Origin: Actinopolymorpha alba DSM 45243
GTDB taxonomy: Bacteria; Actinomycetota; Actinomycetes; Propionibacteriales; Actinopolymorphaceae
Reading direction: 5' to 3'
Assembly: GCF_000373925.1 (NCBI RefSeq)
Contig: NZ_KB892720.1
Span: 113 to 64,112, forward strand
DNA: 64,000 nucleotides
Position numbers and translations under genes: made by a program. Of the stretch, positions 46,126-54,255 are shown piece after piece (the first letter of the stretch is position 1; every line of letters begins with the position of its first letter). The notes under the pieces were generated by a model, which was not told the origin of the DNA, did no database searches, and saw nothing but the letters and a program-made list of their open reading frames with translations.

Positions 46126-46698
46126 TCACCTCCGGCGGCGCACTGCGTACGCGAGCAGGGCGGTCAGTACGGTCACGAGGAGTACGCCCGCCACCGGGAC
46201 CACGAGCGGCGTTGCGTAGTCGGGACGCGGGAGCAGGTCGAGCGCCGCGATCGCCAGCAGCGCCGTCGCCGCGACCACGATGCCGACCCGGGCGAACCAC
46301 CGCCTGGCCGCACCCGGCATCAGCCTCGCGTCGAGCGGGAGTACCGCCGCGAGGGCGCAGGTGGTGTGGTGCAGATACAGCGTGCCCGCGACCGCGATCA
46401 ACGGTAGCCACGTCACGGGTTCACCAGCCACGGCCGTACGTATGATCCACCCGGCGGCGACCACCAGTTCAACCGCGAGCACCAGCCACGAGCGGGGAGC
46501 CACGGCTGGACAGAGCGCGACAACGAGGGCGACGACCAGCAGGACAGGTCCAGCGAACCCGGACGGGACCACCAGCCACAGCGCCGCGAAGCCCGATCCC
46601 CACGCCAGAAGGCGGACGCCGAGGGACCCGAGCGTGGTCCGGCGTACCGCGTCAACCGCGGTGTCAACGGCTTCTTGCAGGGAGCCCAGGGGTTTCAT
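46126..46698 (-). CDS. Membrane protein at the end of the MoxR operon
   Basis: 190 residues from the ATG at 46698, whose first bases overlap the DUF58 gene stop (ATGA). Five to six hydrophobic helices fill the protein, with a conserved-looking YLHHTTCALAAVLPLD loop and a basic C-terminal end (RRRR). Function unknown; it ends the five-gene MoxR operon and is probably co-translated with the DUF58 protein. A longer upstream start lies inside the DUF58 gene and is rejected. Confidence 0.75.
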   Translation of the reverse strand: MKPLGSLQEAVDTAVDAVRRTTLGSLGVRLLAWGSGFAALWLVVPSGFAGPVLLVVALVVALCPAVAPRSWLVLAVELVVAAGWIIRTAVAGEPVTWLPLIAVAGTLYLHHTTCALAAVLPLDARLMPGAARRWFARVGIVVAATALLAIAALDLLPRPDYATPLVVPVAGVLLVTVLTALLAYAVRRRR

Positions 46699-48023
46699 CG
46701 TGGTGCGGCCGCCATCCGTGCCATGTCCCGGAGTACGTGGTCGAGGCTGCCCTTGCCGGCCCAGGCGACCGTGGGAACACCGTGTTCGAGCAGCCGGGCG
46801 ATGGTGGTCCGGCGCTCCATCCGCCACATCTGGTAGGCGACTTCGGACCAGGGACTGGTATTGGCCGGGCGGGCCGACTCGGGCAGCGTGTCAATCGCCA
46901 CGACCGGGCGGCCCGTACGCGCGAACCTCGCCACCATCGCGACGCTGCGCGCGTCCACCAGCGGTGTGAGCACCACGAGCAGCGCCGAACTGGGAAGCAG
47001 GTGCCGGCGGAGGATCCCCTCCACCGGATCGTGCGGACCTTCGCCCGGGGTGAGGGCAAGCAGCCATTCCAACGCCAGCAGGTAATGCCGCGTGCCACTG
47101 CCGACCCGCAAGGCGCGGTTGCGCCCGCCGTACTCCAGCAACCGGACCCGGTCACCGCGGCCCAGATAGTGCCGGGCGATTCCGGCCGCCGCGCGCGCGG
47201 CGCGGTCCACGCCGACCGAGTGCAGCACGTCGAGAAGCAGCACGAGTTCGGCGTCGCGGTCAGAAAGGGTGTGCGCGACGTGGAGTTCCCGCGTACGAAG
47301 AGAGGCGCGCCAGTCGATCCGGCGAAGGCGATCGCCCGGTGCGTACTGCCGGATACCGGCCAACTCTCCGCCGTCGCCGTACATCCGCGACCGGTGCGCG
47401 CCGACCAGACCGGCGGCGTTCGGCATGGTCTCCCCGGCCTCGAACGGCTCGTCGCGGGGAAACACCTTCACCCGCAGGGGTTCCGACGTGGCCGGCCGGC
47501 TCTCCAGGAGGGCGCCGCAGGCTACGGCGCGAACCCGTGCGGGCGGAAGTGTCTGCCAGCCCCACGCACGGGTCTCGCCGTGCAGGGTGACCCTGGCCTG
47601 TTCCGCGGCGCGCACCGGAGCCGCGATCGCCGGCCACCCGCCCTGATCCCCAAGCCCAGGTGGGATTCCCACTCCCGCGTCGCCCACCCGAACGAGAGCG
47701 AGGTCGTACGCCGCTTCCCCGGAGTTGTGGACCACCACGTCGACGTATAGCTCGTCCCCCTCGACAAGGCTCTCTTGACGCGTCGACATGGCGACCGTCG
47801 GCGGGCGGCGCGGCCGGGACCGCAGGGCGAGCGCCGCACCCAGAACGAACGGCGCCGCGAGCACCGCGAGGTCGACCCGGCCAGTGACCACCGCCCCGAG
47901 CAGCAGCACGAGAACCATGACGATCGCCCGCGGCAGTGCCGCTGTCGGTGACCAGGCGTCGTCGTGAGGCTCGCGTTCTGGGGCGAAGAACCTGCGTCCG
48001 CGTGAAGTCGCTGTCATCGCCAC
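46695..48023 (-). CDS. DUF58-domain membrane protein
   Basis: 442 residues: two N-terminal membrane helices (about 32-66), an immunoglobulin-like region, then the DUF58 signature YAPGDRLRRIDWRAS near residue 235, and a vWA-like C-terminal domain with LVLLLDVLHS. DUF58 proteins work with MoxR ATPases in envelope or stress functions. The GTG at 48023 lies four bases after the MoxR stop; an ATG at 48017 is an equal choice. The order MoxR-DUF58 is the conserved pairing. Confidence 0.9.
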   Translation of the reverse strand: MAMTATSRGRRFFAPEREPHDDAWSPTAALPRAIVMVLVLLLGAVVTGRVDLAVLAAPFVLGAALALRSRPRRPPTVAMSTRQESLVEGDELYVDVVVHNSGEAAYDLALVRVGDAGVGIPPGLGDQGGWPAIAAPVRAAEQARVTLHGETRAWGWQTLPPARVRAVACGALLESRPATSEPLRVKVFPRDEPFEAGETMPNAAGLVGAHRSRMYGDGGELAGIRQYAPGDRLRRIDWRASLRTRELHVAHTLSDRDAELVLLLDVLHSVGVDRAARAAAGIARHYLGRGDRVRLLEYGGRNRALRVGSGTRHYLLALEWLLALTPGEGPHDPVEGILRRHLLPSSALLVVLTPLVDARSVAMVARFARTGRPVVAIDTLPESARPANTSPWSEVAYQMWRMERRTTIARLLEHGVPTVAWAGKGSLDHVLRDMARMAAAPR

Positions 48024-48027
48024 GGAC

Positions 48028-49014
48028 CTATGCGGTGTAGGTGGGCAGGTTTCCGCTGGCCGGGGCCGCCACGGTCGCGGTCACGTCCCGCACCACCCGG
48101 GCCGGGTCGACTCCCTGCAGCCACATCTCCGGCTTGAGCGTGATCCGGTGGGCCAGCGCGGGTACGGCGACCGCCTTGACGTCCTCAGGTATGACGAAAT
48201 CCCGGCCGGCAAGGACCGCCAGCGCGCGGGCCACCAGCAACAACGCGAGCGATCCGCGCGGCGAGGCTCCCACCAACACCCGGTGGTCGGCGCGGGTCGC
48301 CCGGACGAGTTCGACGATGTAGCGCCCGATGGAGTCCTCGACCGCGACGTCTTCCAGCGCGGCCTGCATCCCCACCAACGTCGCGCTGTCGACCACGGCC
48401 GGGATGACAACCTCCTCTTGACGCCGGGCCATTCGCCGGTGCAGGACGTCCAACTCCTCCTCCGCTTCGGGATACCCGAACGACACCCGCAGGAGGAACC
48501 TGTCCAGCTGTGCCTCCGGTAACGGATAGGTGCCTTCGTACTCGATCGGGTTCGCCGTCGCCAGCACGTGGAACGGTGCCGGAAGCGGATAGGTCGTACC
48601 CTCCACAGACACCTGCTTTTCCTGCATGGCTTCAAGAAGGGCGGCCTGCGTCTTCGGCGGCGTACGGTTGATCTCGTCGGCGAGCAGCAAGTTGGTAAAG
48701 ACCGGCCCACGCCGGAAGGTGAAGTCGTGGCTGCGCTGGTCATAGAGCAGCGACCCGGTCACGTCGGCCGGCAGCAGGTCGGGCGTGAACTGTATCCGCC
48801 GGAAGTCCACGCCGAGCGCCTGCGCGAGCGTCCGGGCGGTCAACGTCTTGCCGAGGCCGGGCAGGTCCTCCAGCAGGACGTGGCCGCCGGCGAGCACTCC
48901 GGCGAGGACGAGTTCGAGGGCGTCCCGCTTGCCCACCACGACACCGCTCACGGCGTCAAGCACCCCTTGACAGAGTGCGCCCACTTTCTCGGTCGAGAGC
49001 GACGATTGGTTCAC
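48028..49014 (-). CDS. MoxR-family AAA+ ATPase
   Basis: 328 residues from the GTG at 49014, which overlaps the previous stop (GTGA). Walker A is LPGLGKTLTART, Walker B is LLADEINRTPPKTQ, with sensor ATANPIEYEGTYPLPEAQ and an arginine finger region (LDRFLLRV). MoxR ATPases act as chaperones for partners with vWA domains, here most likely the DUF58 protein encoded next. The operon lacks the transglutaminase-like gene often present in such clusters. Confidence 0.94.
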   Translation of the reverse strand: MNQSSLSTEKVGALCQGVLDAVSGVVVGKRDALELVLAGVLAGGHVLLEDLPGLGKTLTARTLAQALGVDFRRIQFTPDLLPADVTGSLLYDQRSHDFTFRRGPVFTNLLLADEINRTPPKTQAALLEAMQEKQVSVEGTTYPLPAPFHVLATANPIEYEGTYPLPEAQLDRFLLRVSFGYPEAEEELDVLHRRMARRQEEVVIPAVVDSATLVGMQAALEDVAVEDSIGRYIVELVRATRADHRVLVGASPRGSLALLLVARALAVLAGRDFVIPEDVKAVAVPALAHRITLKPEMWLQGVDPARVVRDVTATVAAPASGNLPTYTA

Positions 49015-49511
49015 AACTCCTCCACCTCTTTGATCAGCGCGGCGAGTTCGGTGGCGGAGGGCACCCGACCGGCACCGCCGCCAGCCAGGAACCCCGACAT
49101 CCTGGGTCCGAGTAGTTCGGCGGCCCGCTCCGGATTGCCCGCCCGGGTGACGCCGTGGGCGATCCGGAGCCGCTCGTCGACGACGTCCGCGATGGCAGGC
49201 ACCACGACCCGCCCGAAGTACTCCGGATCACCCCGGATCAGGTCGAGTCGATCCTCCCAGCGGCGGACAGCCGCGAACGGCCGGTCGGGTACGCCGTACG
49301 CCACCGCCTCCGTGTCCTCCCGGAGCAGCGCGGTGAGCGGCGGAGCGGGCGTGACGGACCTGAGGATCTGATGGCCGACCATCACGGCGAGCACGAGCGC
49401 GAGATACAGGACGTACGCCACGCGCACCCCGATCGCCATCGTGAACACCACGTACAACGCCAGCGTCGCCACCATGGCGATGGCGAGGAGGCGCGCGATC
49501 CGGCCGATCAT
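49011..49511 (-). CDS. Membrane protein of the MoxR operon
   Basis: 166 residues with two hydrophobic helices in the first 50 residues and a soluble helical C-terminal part (EDRLDLIRGDPEYFGRVVVPAIADVVDERL). It overlaps both neighbours by four bases, so it is translationally coupled. Proteins of this sort often sit between DUF4129 and MoxR genes in actinobacteria; no function is known to me. Confidence 0.78.
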   Translation of the reverse strand: MIGRIARLLAIAMVATLALYVVFTMAIGVRVAYVLYLALVLAVMVGHQILRSVTPAPPLTALLREDTEAVAYGVPDRPFAAVRRWEDRLDLIRGDPEYFGRVVVPAIADVVDERLRIAHGVTRAGNPERAAELLGPRMSGFLAGGGAGRVPSATELAALIKEVEEL

Positions 49512-50308
49512 GGCGCCACCGACTCAGAGGCCGGACCGGACGGCGACCCGGATGAGGACGCCGGCTCGGATGAGGACGCCGGCTCGGACGCCGGCCGGGG
49601 CGCCGCGAGCCCCGCGCGGAGGTCGGCGAGAATCGCCCTGGCGTCAGCTCGCATCGCGTCGTCCACGACGTCCGGCGCATAGCGCGCCTGCCGGTAAAGA
49701 TCGGCGAAGCGCCGGAGCAGCGTGGCACTGACCTGGTGAGCGGCGAGCACCCGCGCCATGAGATCGGCCGGCGTATCGTCCGGGCGGCGGTTGGTGCCCG
49801 CCGCTGCGGCCGCCGACTCCAGCCGGAGCCAGCAGGCGATCACCGCGCGGCGCGGGTCTGCCGACTCGTCGTCAAGGTCGTCGAGCCCCGCCTGAACAGC
49901 GGCGCGCACCTCCTCCTCCGGCCCCGCCTCCTCCGCGGGTGCCGGCTCGGTCGTGACGGAGGGCGCCCGCCGACGTACGCCGATCCGCAGCGTGATCCGG
50001 CGGGCGAGCCACCACACCAACCACGCCAGCCCCACCGCGGCGGCCAGCCCCAGCACCAGGCCGACCGCCGCCAACCACCCCGGAACGCTGCCCGCCTCGG
50101 GGAGCGCCGGTGGTGACGGGGTCGCGGTCGGGTTCGGTGGCTCCAGCGTGGGCGGTGCCGGCTCGGCTCCCGGCCGGGCGGTGCCGGTGGGCGCGGGTAG
50201 CCTGGACGCCAGCGGGCTCGAGACGCTCGTGATCACGACGATCAGGAGAAGCAGCGCGACGACCGCGACGGTCGGCGCGTTCCGGCGTACGATCCGCTCG
50301 ACGTCCAT
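49508..50308 (-). CDS. DUF4129-domain membrane protein
   Basis: 266 residues. A helix at about 14-33, a Pro/Thr-rich extracellular linker and a second helix (about 75-100) lead to the DUF4129 domain (ACWLRLESAAAAAG, DTPADLMARVLAAHQVS, LADLYRQARYAP-like stretch). A Ser/Glu-rich tail closes it. The DUF4129 region is usually fused to or near transglutaminase-like proteins. First gene of the five-gene MoxR operon; the ATG at 50308 follows AAAGGTGTC. Confidence 0.85.
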   Translation of the reverse strand: MDVERIVRRNAPTVAVVALLLLIVVITSVSSPLASRLPAPTGTARPGAEPAPPTLEPPNPTATPSPPALPEAGSVPGWLAAVGLVLGLAAAVGLAWLVWWLARRITLRIGVRRRAPSVTTEPAPAEEAGPEEEVRAAVQAGLDDLDDESADPRRAVIACWLRLESAAAAAGTNRRPDDTPADLMARVLAAHQVSATLLRRFADLYRQARYAPDVVDDAMRADARAILADLRAGLAAPRPASEPASSSEPASSSGSPSGPASESVAP

Positions 50309-50413
50309 GACACCTTTCGGCGGGCGTGGCGTTCTGCTCGGAGACGGGGCGTTCCCGACACCCTAAGCGCTGATGTGCCCCGGCCTTGCCAGACAGCGGT
50401 GATCTTGCCGGAA

Positions 50414-50770
50414 CTACTCAGTGATCTTGGGGTGCTTGGTGCTCGCGTGGACGACCCAGACGGTGTTGTTGTCGGCGTCGAGCAAATACCAGACGCGGCC
50501 CTTGCTGGTGACCTCGATCTGCCATTGCGGAAGTGACCGGCCGTCGTGATGGCGTCCGGTGGAAAGCGGCCCCTTGAGTCGCTGGTGGCGCGGACTCTGG
50601 GCCGCGGGCGCGGGGTTGTCGCGCATCAGGAAATAGGCCCACGCCGTGTTGCCAGCGGCCTGCGGGCACAGGTCTTCCCACCCTTTGGCCGCGTCGTTGG
50701 ACCCGAAGCGTACGTCCCAGGACTCCTTCGTCGCTCGTGGCGCAACTCTGTCGCCGCGTCTCGGGCTCAT
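50414..50770 (-). CDS. Putative RelE/ParE-like toxin of a type II toxin-antitoxin pair
   Basis: 118 residues with a basic, compact fold: WDVRFGSNDAAKGWEDLCPQAAGNT opens the domain, LKGPLSTGRHHDGRSLPQWQIEVT and GRVWYLLDADNNTVWVVHAST give the strand pattern (RLKGxL, WRxxY-like) of RelE/ParE mRNA-interferase or gyrase toxins. The ATG at 50770 overlaps the upstream gene stop (ATGA). That close coupling with a likely antitoxin upstream is the strongest evidence for the function. The target is unknown. Confidence 0.72.
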   Translation of the reverse strand: MSPRRGDRVAPRATKESWDVRFGSNDAAKGWEDLCPQAAGNTAWAYFLMRDNPAPAAQSPRHQRLKGPLSTGRHHDGRSLPQWQIEVTSKGRVWYLLDADNNTVWVVHASTKHPKITE

Positions 50771-51294
50771 GGAGCGGACCGGCGACGGCGGCGGCGGCGC
50801 GGAGCATCAGCATCCGAGGACTCCGGCTCCGGGACCGGTCCGTGGTCACCTGTCGTGCCTCGGAGGAGGGCCGTGGCGATCTCGGGGTCGGCGTACACCT
50901 CGGCTGTCGCCTTCCACGCCGAGATGGTCTGTGCGACGGGGGCGGTGTTGTCGAGGGCGGCTGCAGCCTCGAAGGTTTCGGTGAGGTCGGCGATGAACTC
51001 CTCGAGGACCTCGACCGGAAGGAACTTGATCCACGGGAAAGTCTGTCGCATCAGGTCGAGGAGAAGCTGAGACGTGAGCACCGGGCTGCGGAGGATGGCT
51101 GAGAGCATCCGGACTGCAGTAGCGACCACCTCGGCGTCCTGTTCGGCGCGAGCGGCCGTGGTGAGCACCAGGTCCTCGGCATCGCGGCGCGTCACCCGCA
51201 GGGCTCGACGCCGCGACCCGTTGAGTCGGGCCACGGTGTCGACGGAGCGCTGCACCAACTCCGAGAAGGTGACCTCTTCATCGGCGATGCTCAT
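50767..51294 (-). CDS. Putative antitoxin (Phd-like N-terminus, long C-terminal extension)
   Basis: 175 residues. The start (VTFSELVQRSVDTVARLNGSRRRALRVTRRDAEDLVLTTAARA, residues 8-50) resembles Phd/YefM antitoxin DNA-binding domains, which bind operator DNA as dimers. Instead of the usual short toxin-binding tail there are about 100 helical residues and an Arg-rich end (RRRRRRR). It is encoded before and overlaps the toxin gene, the normal antitoxin-first order. A near-palindrome at 51308-51327 sits upstream and may be its operator. Confidence 0.7.
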   Translation of the reverse strand: MSIADEEVTFSELVQRSVDTVARLNGSRRRALRVTRRDAEDLVLTTAARAEQDAEVVATAVRMLSAILRSPVLTSQLLLDLMRQTFPWIKFLPVEVLEEFIADLTETFEAAAALDNTAPVAQTISAWKATAEVYADPEIATALLRGTTGDHGPVPEPESSDADAPRRRRRRRSAP

Positions 51295-51307
51295 GCCGTC
51301 TAGGCTA

Positions 51308-51327
51308 CTTCTTAACTAGTTCAGAAG
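51308..51327. promoter_or_regulatory. Near-perfect palindrome between antitoxin and kinase genes
   Basis: CTTCTTAACTAGTTCAGAAG is a 20-bp quasi-palindrome with one mismatched pair, centred on AACTAGTT. It lies 13 bp upstream of the antitoxin start and 26 bp from the divergent kinase start, the place for an autoregulatory site of the pair. Confidence 0.5.
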
Positions 51328-51352
51328 TCCGTCTGTTGGCGGGAGACACGGC

Positions 51353-52303
51353 GTGATCACAGTGCTCGGCGAGGCGCTCATCGACCTGATGGGCAAGGAC
51401 GACGTCTTCGAGGCCCGACCGGGCGGCAGCCCGTTCAATGTCGCGACCGGGCTCGCCCGGCTCGGCGTACCCACCGCCCTGCTCGCCCGGATCTCCTCCG
51501 ACTCCTTCGGCACGCGGCTTCGTCAGCACCTCGAGCGCGACGGCGTTTCCCTGCGGTACGCCGTCGCAGCCAGCCAGCCGACCACTCTGGCGTTCGCCAT
51601 CCTCGACGCCGGCGGCTCGGCGCGCTACGAGTTCTACGTTCAAGGAACGGCTGACTGGCAGTGGCGCGAGGAGGAGCTCCGCGACCCGTTTCCGTCCGAG
51701 GTCGTCGCGCTGCACACTGGCTCGCTCGCGCTCGGTGTCGAGCCGGGCGCGACAGTCGTGGAGGCGCTGCTCCAGCGTGAGCATGCGCGCGGTCAACTCA
51801 CGATCAGCGTCGACCCGAACGTCCGGCCGCAGCTGTTCGGCGACCACGACGCGACCCGCACCCGGATCGAGCGGCAACTCGGGTACGCCCACCTCGTCAA
51901 GGCGAGCGCTGAGGACCTGGCCTGGCTCTACCCCGGCGAGTCCGTTGTCGATGTCGTACGCCGCTGGCGCGCGCTCGGGCCGACCCTGGTCGTGGTGACG
52001 CTCGGCGGTGACGGGGCGATCGCGATCGGACCCGAGGGCGGGGAGGTCAGGGTGCTGGCGCCGGTGGTCCAGGTCGCCGACACCGTGGGAGCCGGGGACG
52101 CGTTCAGCGCGGCGCTCCTTGCGGGGCTCGACGAACGTGACCTGTTGCCCACGCTTCGTCAACCCGCACCTGCGGTGCTACGCCTCACCGACGAAATAAT
52201 GCGCGACGTCCTGGCGTACAGCTGCCGGGCGGCCGCACTCACCTGCACCCGCCCTGGCGCCAACCCACCATCCAAGCAGGAACTCAACGCCAGTTCGCGT
52301 TGA
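51353..52303 (+). CDS. PfkB-family sugar kinase (fructokinase-like)
   Basis: 316 residues from the GTG at 51353 (GGGAGACACGG upstream). The ribokinase signatures are present: VLGEALIDLM and RPGGSPFNVATGLARLG at the N-terminus and DTVGAGDAFSAALL, with the catalytic Asp, near the C-terminus. It should phosphorylate a hexose such as fructose at the 6 position; the substrate is inferred from the overall pattern. No transporter lies beside it. Confidence 0.88.
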   Translation: MITVLGEALIDLMGKDDVFEARPGGSPFNVATGLARLGVPTALLARISSDSFGTRLRQHLERDGVSLRYAVAASQPTTLAFAILDAGGSARYEFYVQGTADWQWREEELRDPFPSEVVALHTGSLALGVEPGATVVEALLQREHARGQLTISVDPNVRPQLFGDHDATRTRIERQLGYAHLVKASAEDLAWLYPGESVVDVVRRWRALGPTLVVVTLGGDGAIAIGPEGGEVRVLAPVVQVADTVGAGDAFSAALLAGLDERDLLPTLRQPAPAVLRLTDEIMRDVLAYSCRAAALTCTRPGANPPSKQELNASSR

Positions 52304-52593
52304 CACTCGCATGAACAGCCAGGATTCATGGTCGAGAACAGCCGTGTCCGCGCCAGGCGACGTCATTTCGATAAACCTCCTGCACAATTCAGTTGAGCAC
52401 TGGCATTGTGGTCACCGTTCAATGACAACCCCGCGCTGCGAACCCGTCGCCGAAGCCCAGAAATGGGCGCTTTCCAGGCCGCCCAAGTAGCAAGGCTCGT
52501 GGGTCCTGGCGAAACGCAGGAACTCTCGAGTCCCTCAGGCCGTTCGAAGCCTGAAAGATCACCCGAACGATGCTCAGGCGATCGGGGGGAAAC
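52304..52593. other. 290-bp spacer without a recognised gene
   Basis: Nothing codes convincingly. A small dyad TCAGGC-CGTTCGAA-GCCTGA lies near 52538-52557. The small membrane gene's ribosome site (GGGGGGAAAC) ends the spacer. Confidence 0.5.
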
Positions 52594-52752
52594 ATGGACT
52601 GGAAAATCCTCGTAGCCGTCATCGTCGGGGGGACGATCAGCATCATGATCATTTCTATGATCGTCGGGGCGGTCCGGAGCACCCGCGGCGGGCTCGACTG
52701 GGATCATCGTTCTGACCGGTCGTTCGCCCCGTGGGACGACGAGGAGCGCTGA
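52594..52752 (+). CDS. Small single-helix membrane protein
   Basis: 52 residues starting MDWKILVAVIVGG, one long hydrophobic helix (about 5-26) and an acidic, hydrophilic C-terminus (WDHRSDRSF, WDDEER). GGGGGGAAAC precedes the ATG. The last 22 bases overlap the start region of the flavin hydroxylase gene, so the two are translationally coupled. The family is unknown. Confidence 0.6.
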   Translation: MDWKILVAVIVGGTISIMIISMIVGAVRSTRGGLDWDHRSDRSFAPWDDEER

Positions 52753-54134
52753 CGATCAGCAATTCCGGCTCGGCGACTTCCTCCACCACCGCCTGTATCG
52801 CCGGTGGCGGTCCGGCCGGCATGATGCTCGGGCTTCTGCTCGCGCGCGCGGGAATCAACGTCGTTGTCCTGGAGAAGCACGGTGACTTCCTGCGCGACTT
52901 TCGCGGCGATACGGTTCATCCGTCGACTCTGGAGATTCTCGACGAACTCGGACTTTCCACCCGCTTCCATGAACTACCGCACCAGAAGGTCACCCGAGCC
53001 CGGGCGATCCAGGGTGGCCGGACGATGCGGACAGCGGACTTCTCCACTCTGAAGGTGCGCTATCCGTATGTCGCGATGGTCCCGCAGTGGGATTTCCTCG
53101 ACCTGCTCGCCACCGAGGCAAGTCGCTCTCCCCATTTCCAGCTACGCATGAATGCCGAGGCGTACGACGTACTCCGCGCGGACGGCCGGATAGTCGGCGT
53201 CCGTTACCACGATCGCGACGGCGACCACGACCTCACCGCGGCGCTGACCGTCGCCGCCGACGGCCGGCACTCGACGCTTCGGGCGGCGGTCGGCCTGAGC
53301 CCCCGGGACTTCGGCGCACCGATGGACGTCGTGTGGTTCCGGCTCTCCCGCGGGGACGCTGGGACCGCTATGGAGCGCGGCAGGGGCACGGAGCGTGAGG
53401 TCAGGGAGGCTCGTGAGGGCAGCGGGGAGGACGATGCCCTCGCGATGCGACTGGGTCCGGGGTATGCGATCGTCGTCATCCCGCGCCCGACCCACTGGCA
53501 GGTCGCGTACCTCATCCGCAAGGGCGGGTACGACGAACTCCGCGCCACTGGGATCCAGGCATTCCGTGACCGGCTCGCGCGGGTGGCGCCGTTCCTCGCC
53601 GACCGGGTGACCGAACTCACCAGCTTCGACGACGCCAGGTTCCTTCAGGTGCGGGTCGACCGGCTCCGCCGCTGGCACCTGCCGGGCCTGCTCTTCATCG
53701 GTGACGCCGCCCATGCGATGTCGCCGGTGGGTGGGGTCGGCATCAATCTCGCGATCCAGGACGCGGTCGCGGCGGCCAACCTGCTGGCCGGTCCGCTCCT
53801 TCGCACCCAGCGGACCGGCGTACCCCTTCCCGAGGCGGTGCTCGCCGCCGTCCAGCGTCGCCGCGGCTTGCCCACCGCCGCGACCCAACTCTTCCAGCGC
53901 GCCATCAGCCGGGTCGTGATCAGACGGACACTGAGCGCCGCGCCCGCGGGCGGGGAGGAGACCGAAGGTGCGGCTGGCGTGCAGGCTCCGGCCGCCGGAG
54001 CGCCGACCGGGCCGGCCCCGTTTCCTCCGGAGTGGCTTCTCCGGTTGGTGGCTGGATGGTTCGCCCGGCTCATCGGGATCGGCCTGCGACCCGAACACGT
54101 CCAGATCCGGACGCCGCCCGAGCCGGACCGCTGA
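52731..54134 (+). CDS. FAD-dependent monooxygenase of the UbiH/PHBH class
   Basis: 467 residues if the GTG at 52731 is used. Alternatively a CTG at 52749 (with GAGGAG upstream) overlaps the previous stop as CTGA. The FAD-binding GGGPAGMMLGLLLARAG is followed by FRGDTVHPSTLEIL, the middle VAADGRHSTLRA and the second FAD motif FIGDAAHAMSPVGGVGINLAIQDA. Such enzymes hydroxylate aromatic or polyketide-like substrates with NAD(P)H and oxygen. An insert of low-complexity residues is present (about 390-430). Substrate unknown. Confidence 0.87.
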   Translation: MGRRGALTISNSGSATSSTTACIAGGGPAGMMLGLLLARAGINVVVLEKHGDFLRDFRGDTVHPSTLEILDELGLSTRFHELPHQKVTRARAIQGGRTMRTADFSTLKVRYPYVAMVPQWDFLDLLATEASRSPHFQLRMNAEAYDVLRADGRIVGVRYHDRDGDHDLTAALTVAADGRHSTLRAAVGLSPRDFGAPMDVVWFRLSRGDAGTAMERGRGTEREVREAREGSGEDDALAMRLGPGYAIVVIPRPTHWQVAYLIRKGGYDELRATGIQAFRDRLARVAPFLADRVTELTSFDDARFLQVRVDRLRRWHLPGLLFIGDAAHAMSPVGGVGINLAIQDAVAAANLLAGPLLRTQRTGVPLPEAVLAAVQRRRGLPTAATQLFQRAISRVVIRRTLSAAPAGGEETEGAAGVQAPAAGAPTGPAPFPPEWLLRLVAGWFARLIGIGLRPEHVQIRTPPEPDR

Positions 54135-54255
54135 CAACCCCGCCCTGACGATTCCGCGAATGGGCCGATCCCGGTCCCGTCCGTCCCATGGCGTGACCGC
54201 TGACCGGCGTACGCGATAGCGTAACGAGCCGGAAAGCGCATTCCTTGGAGGGCTG

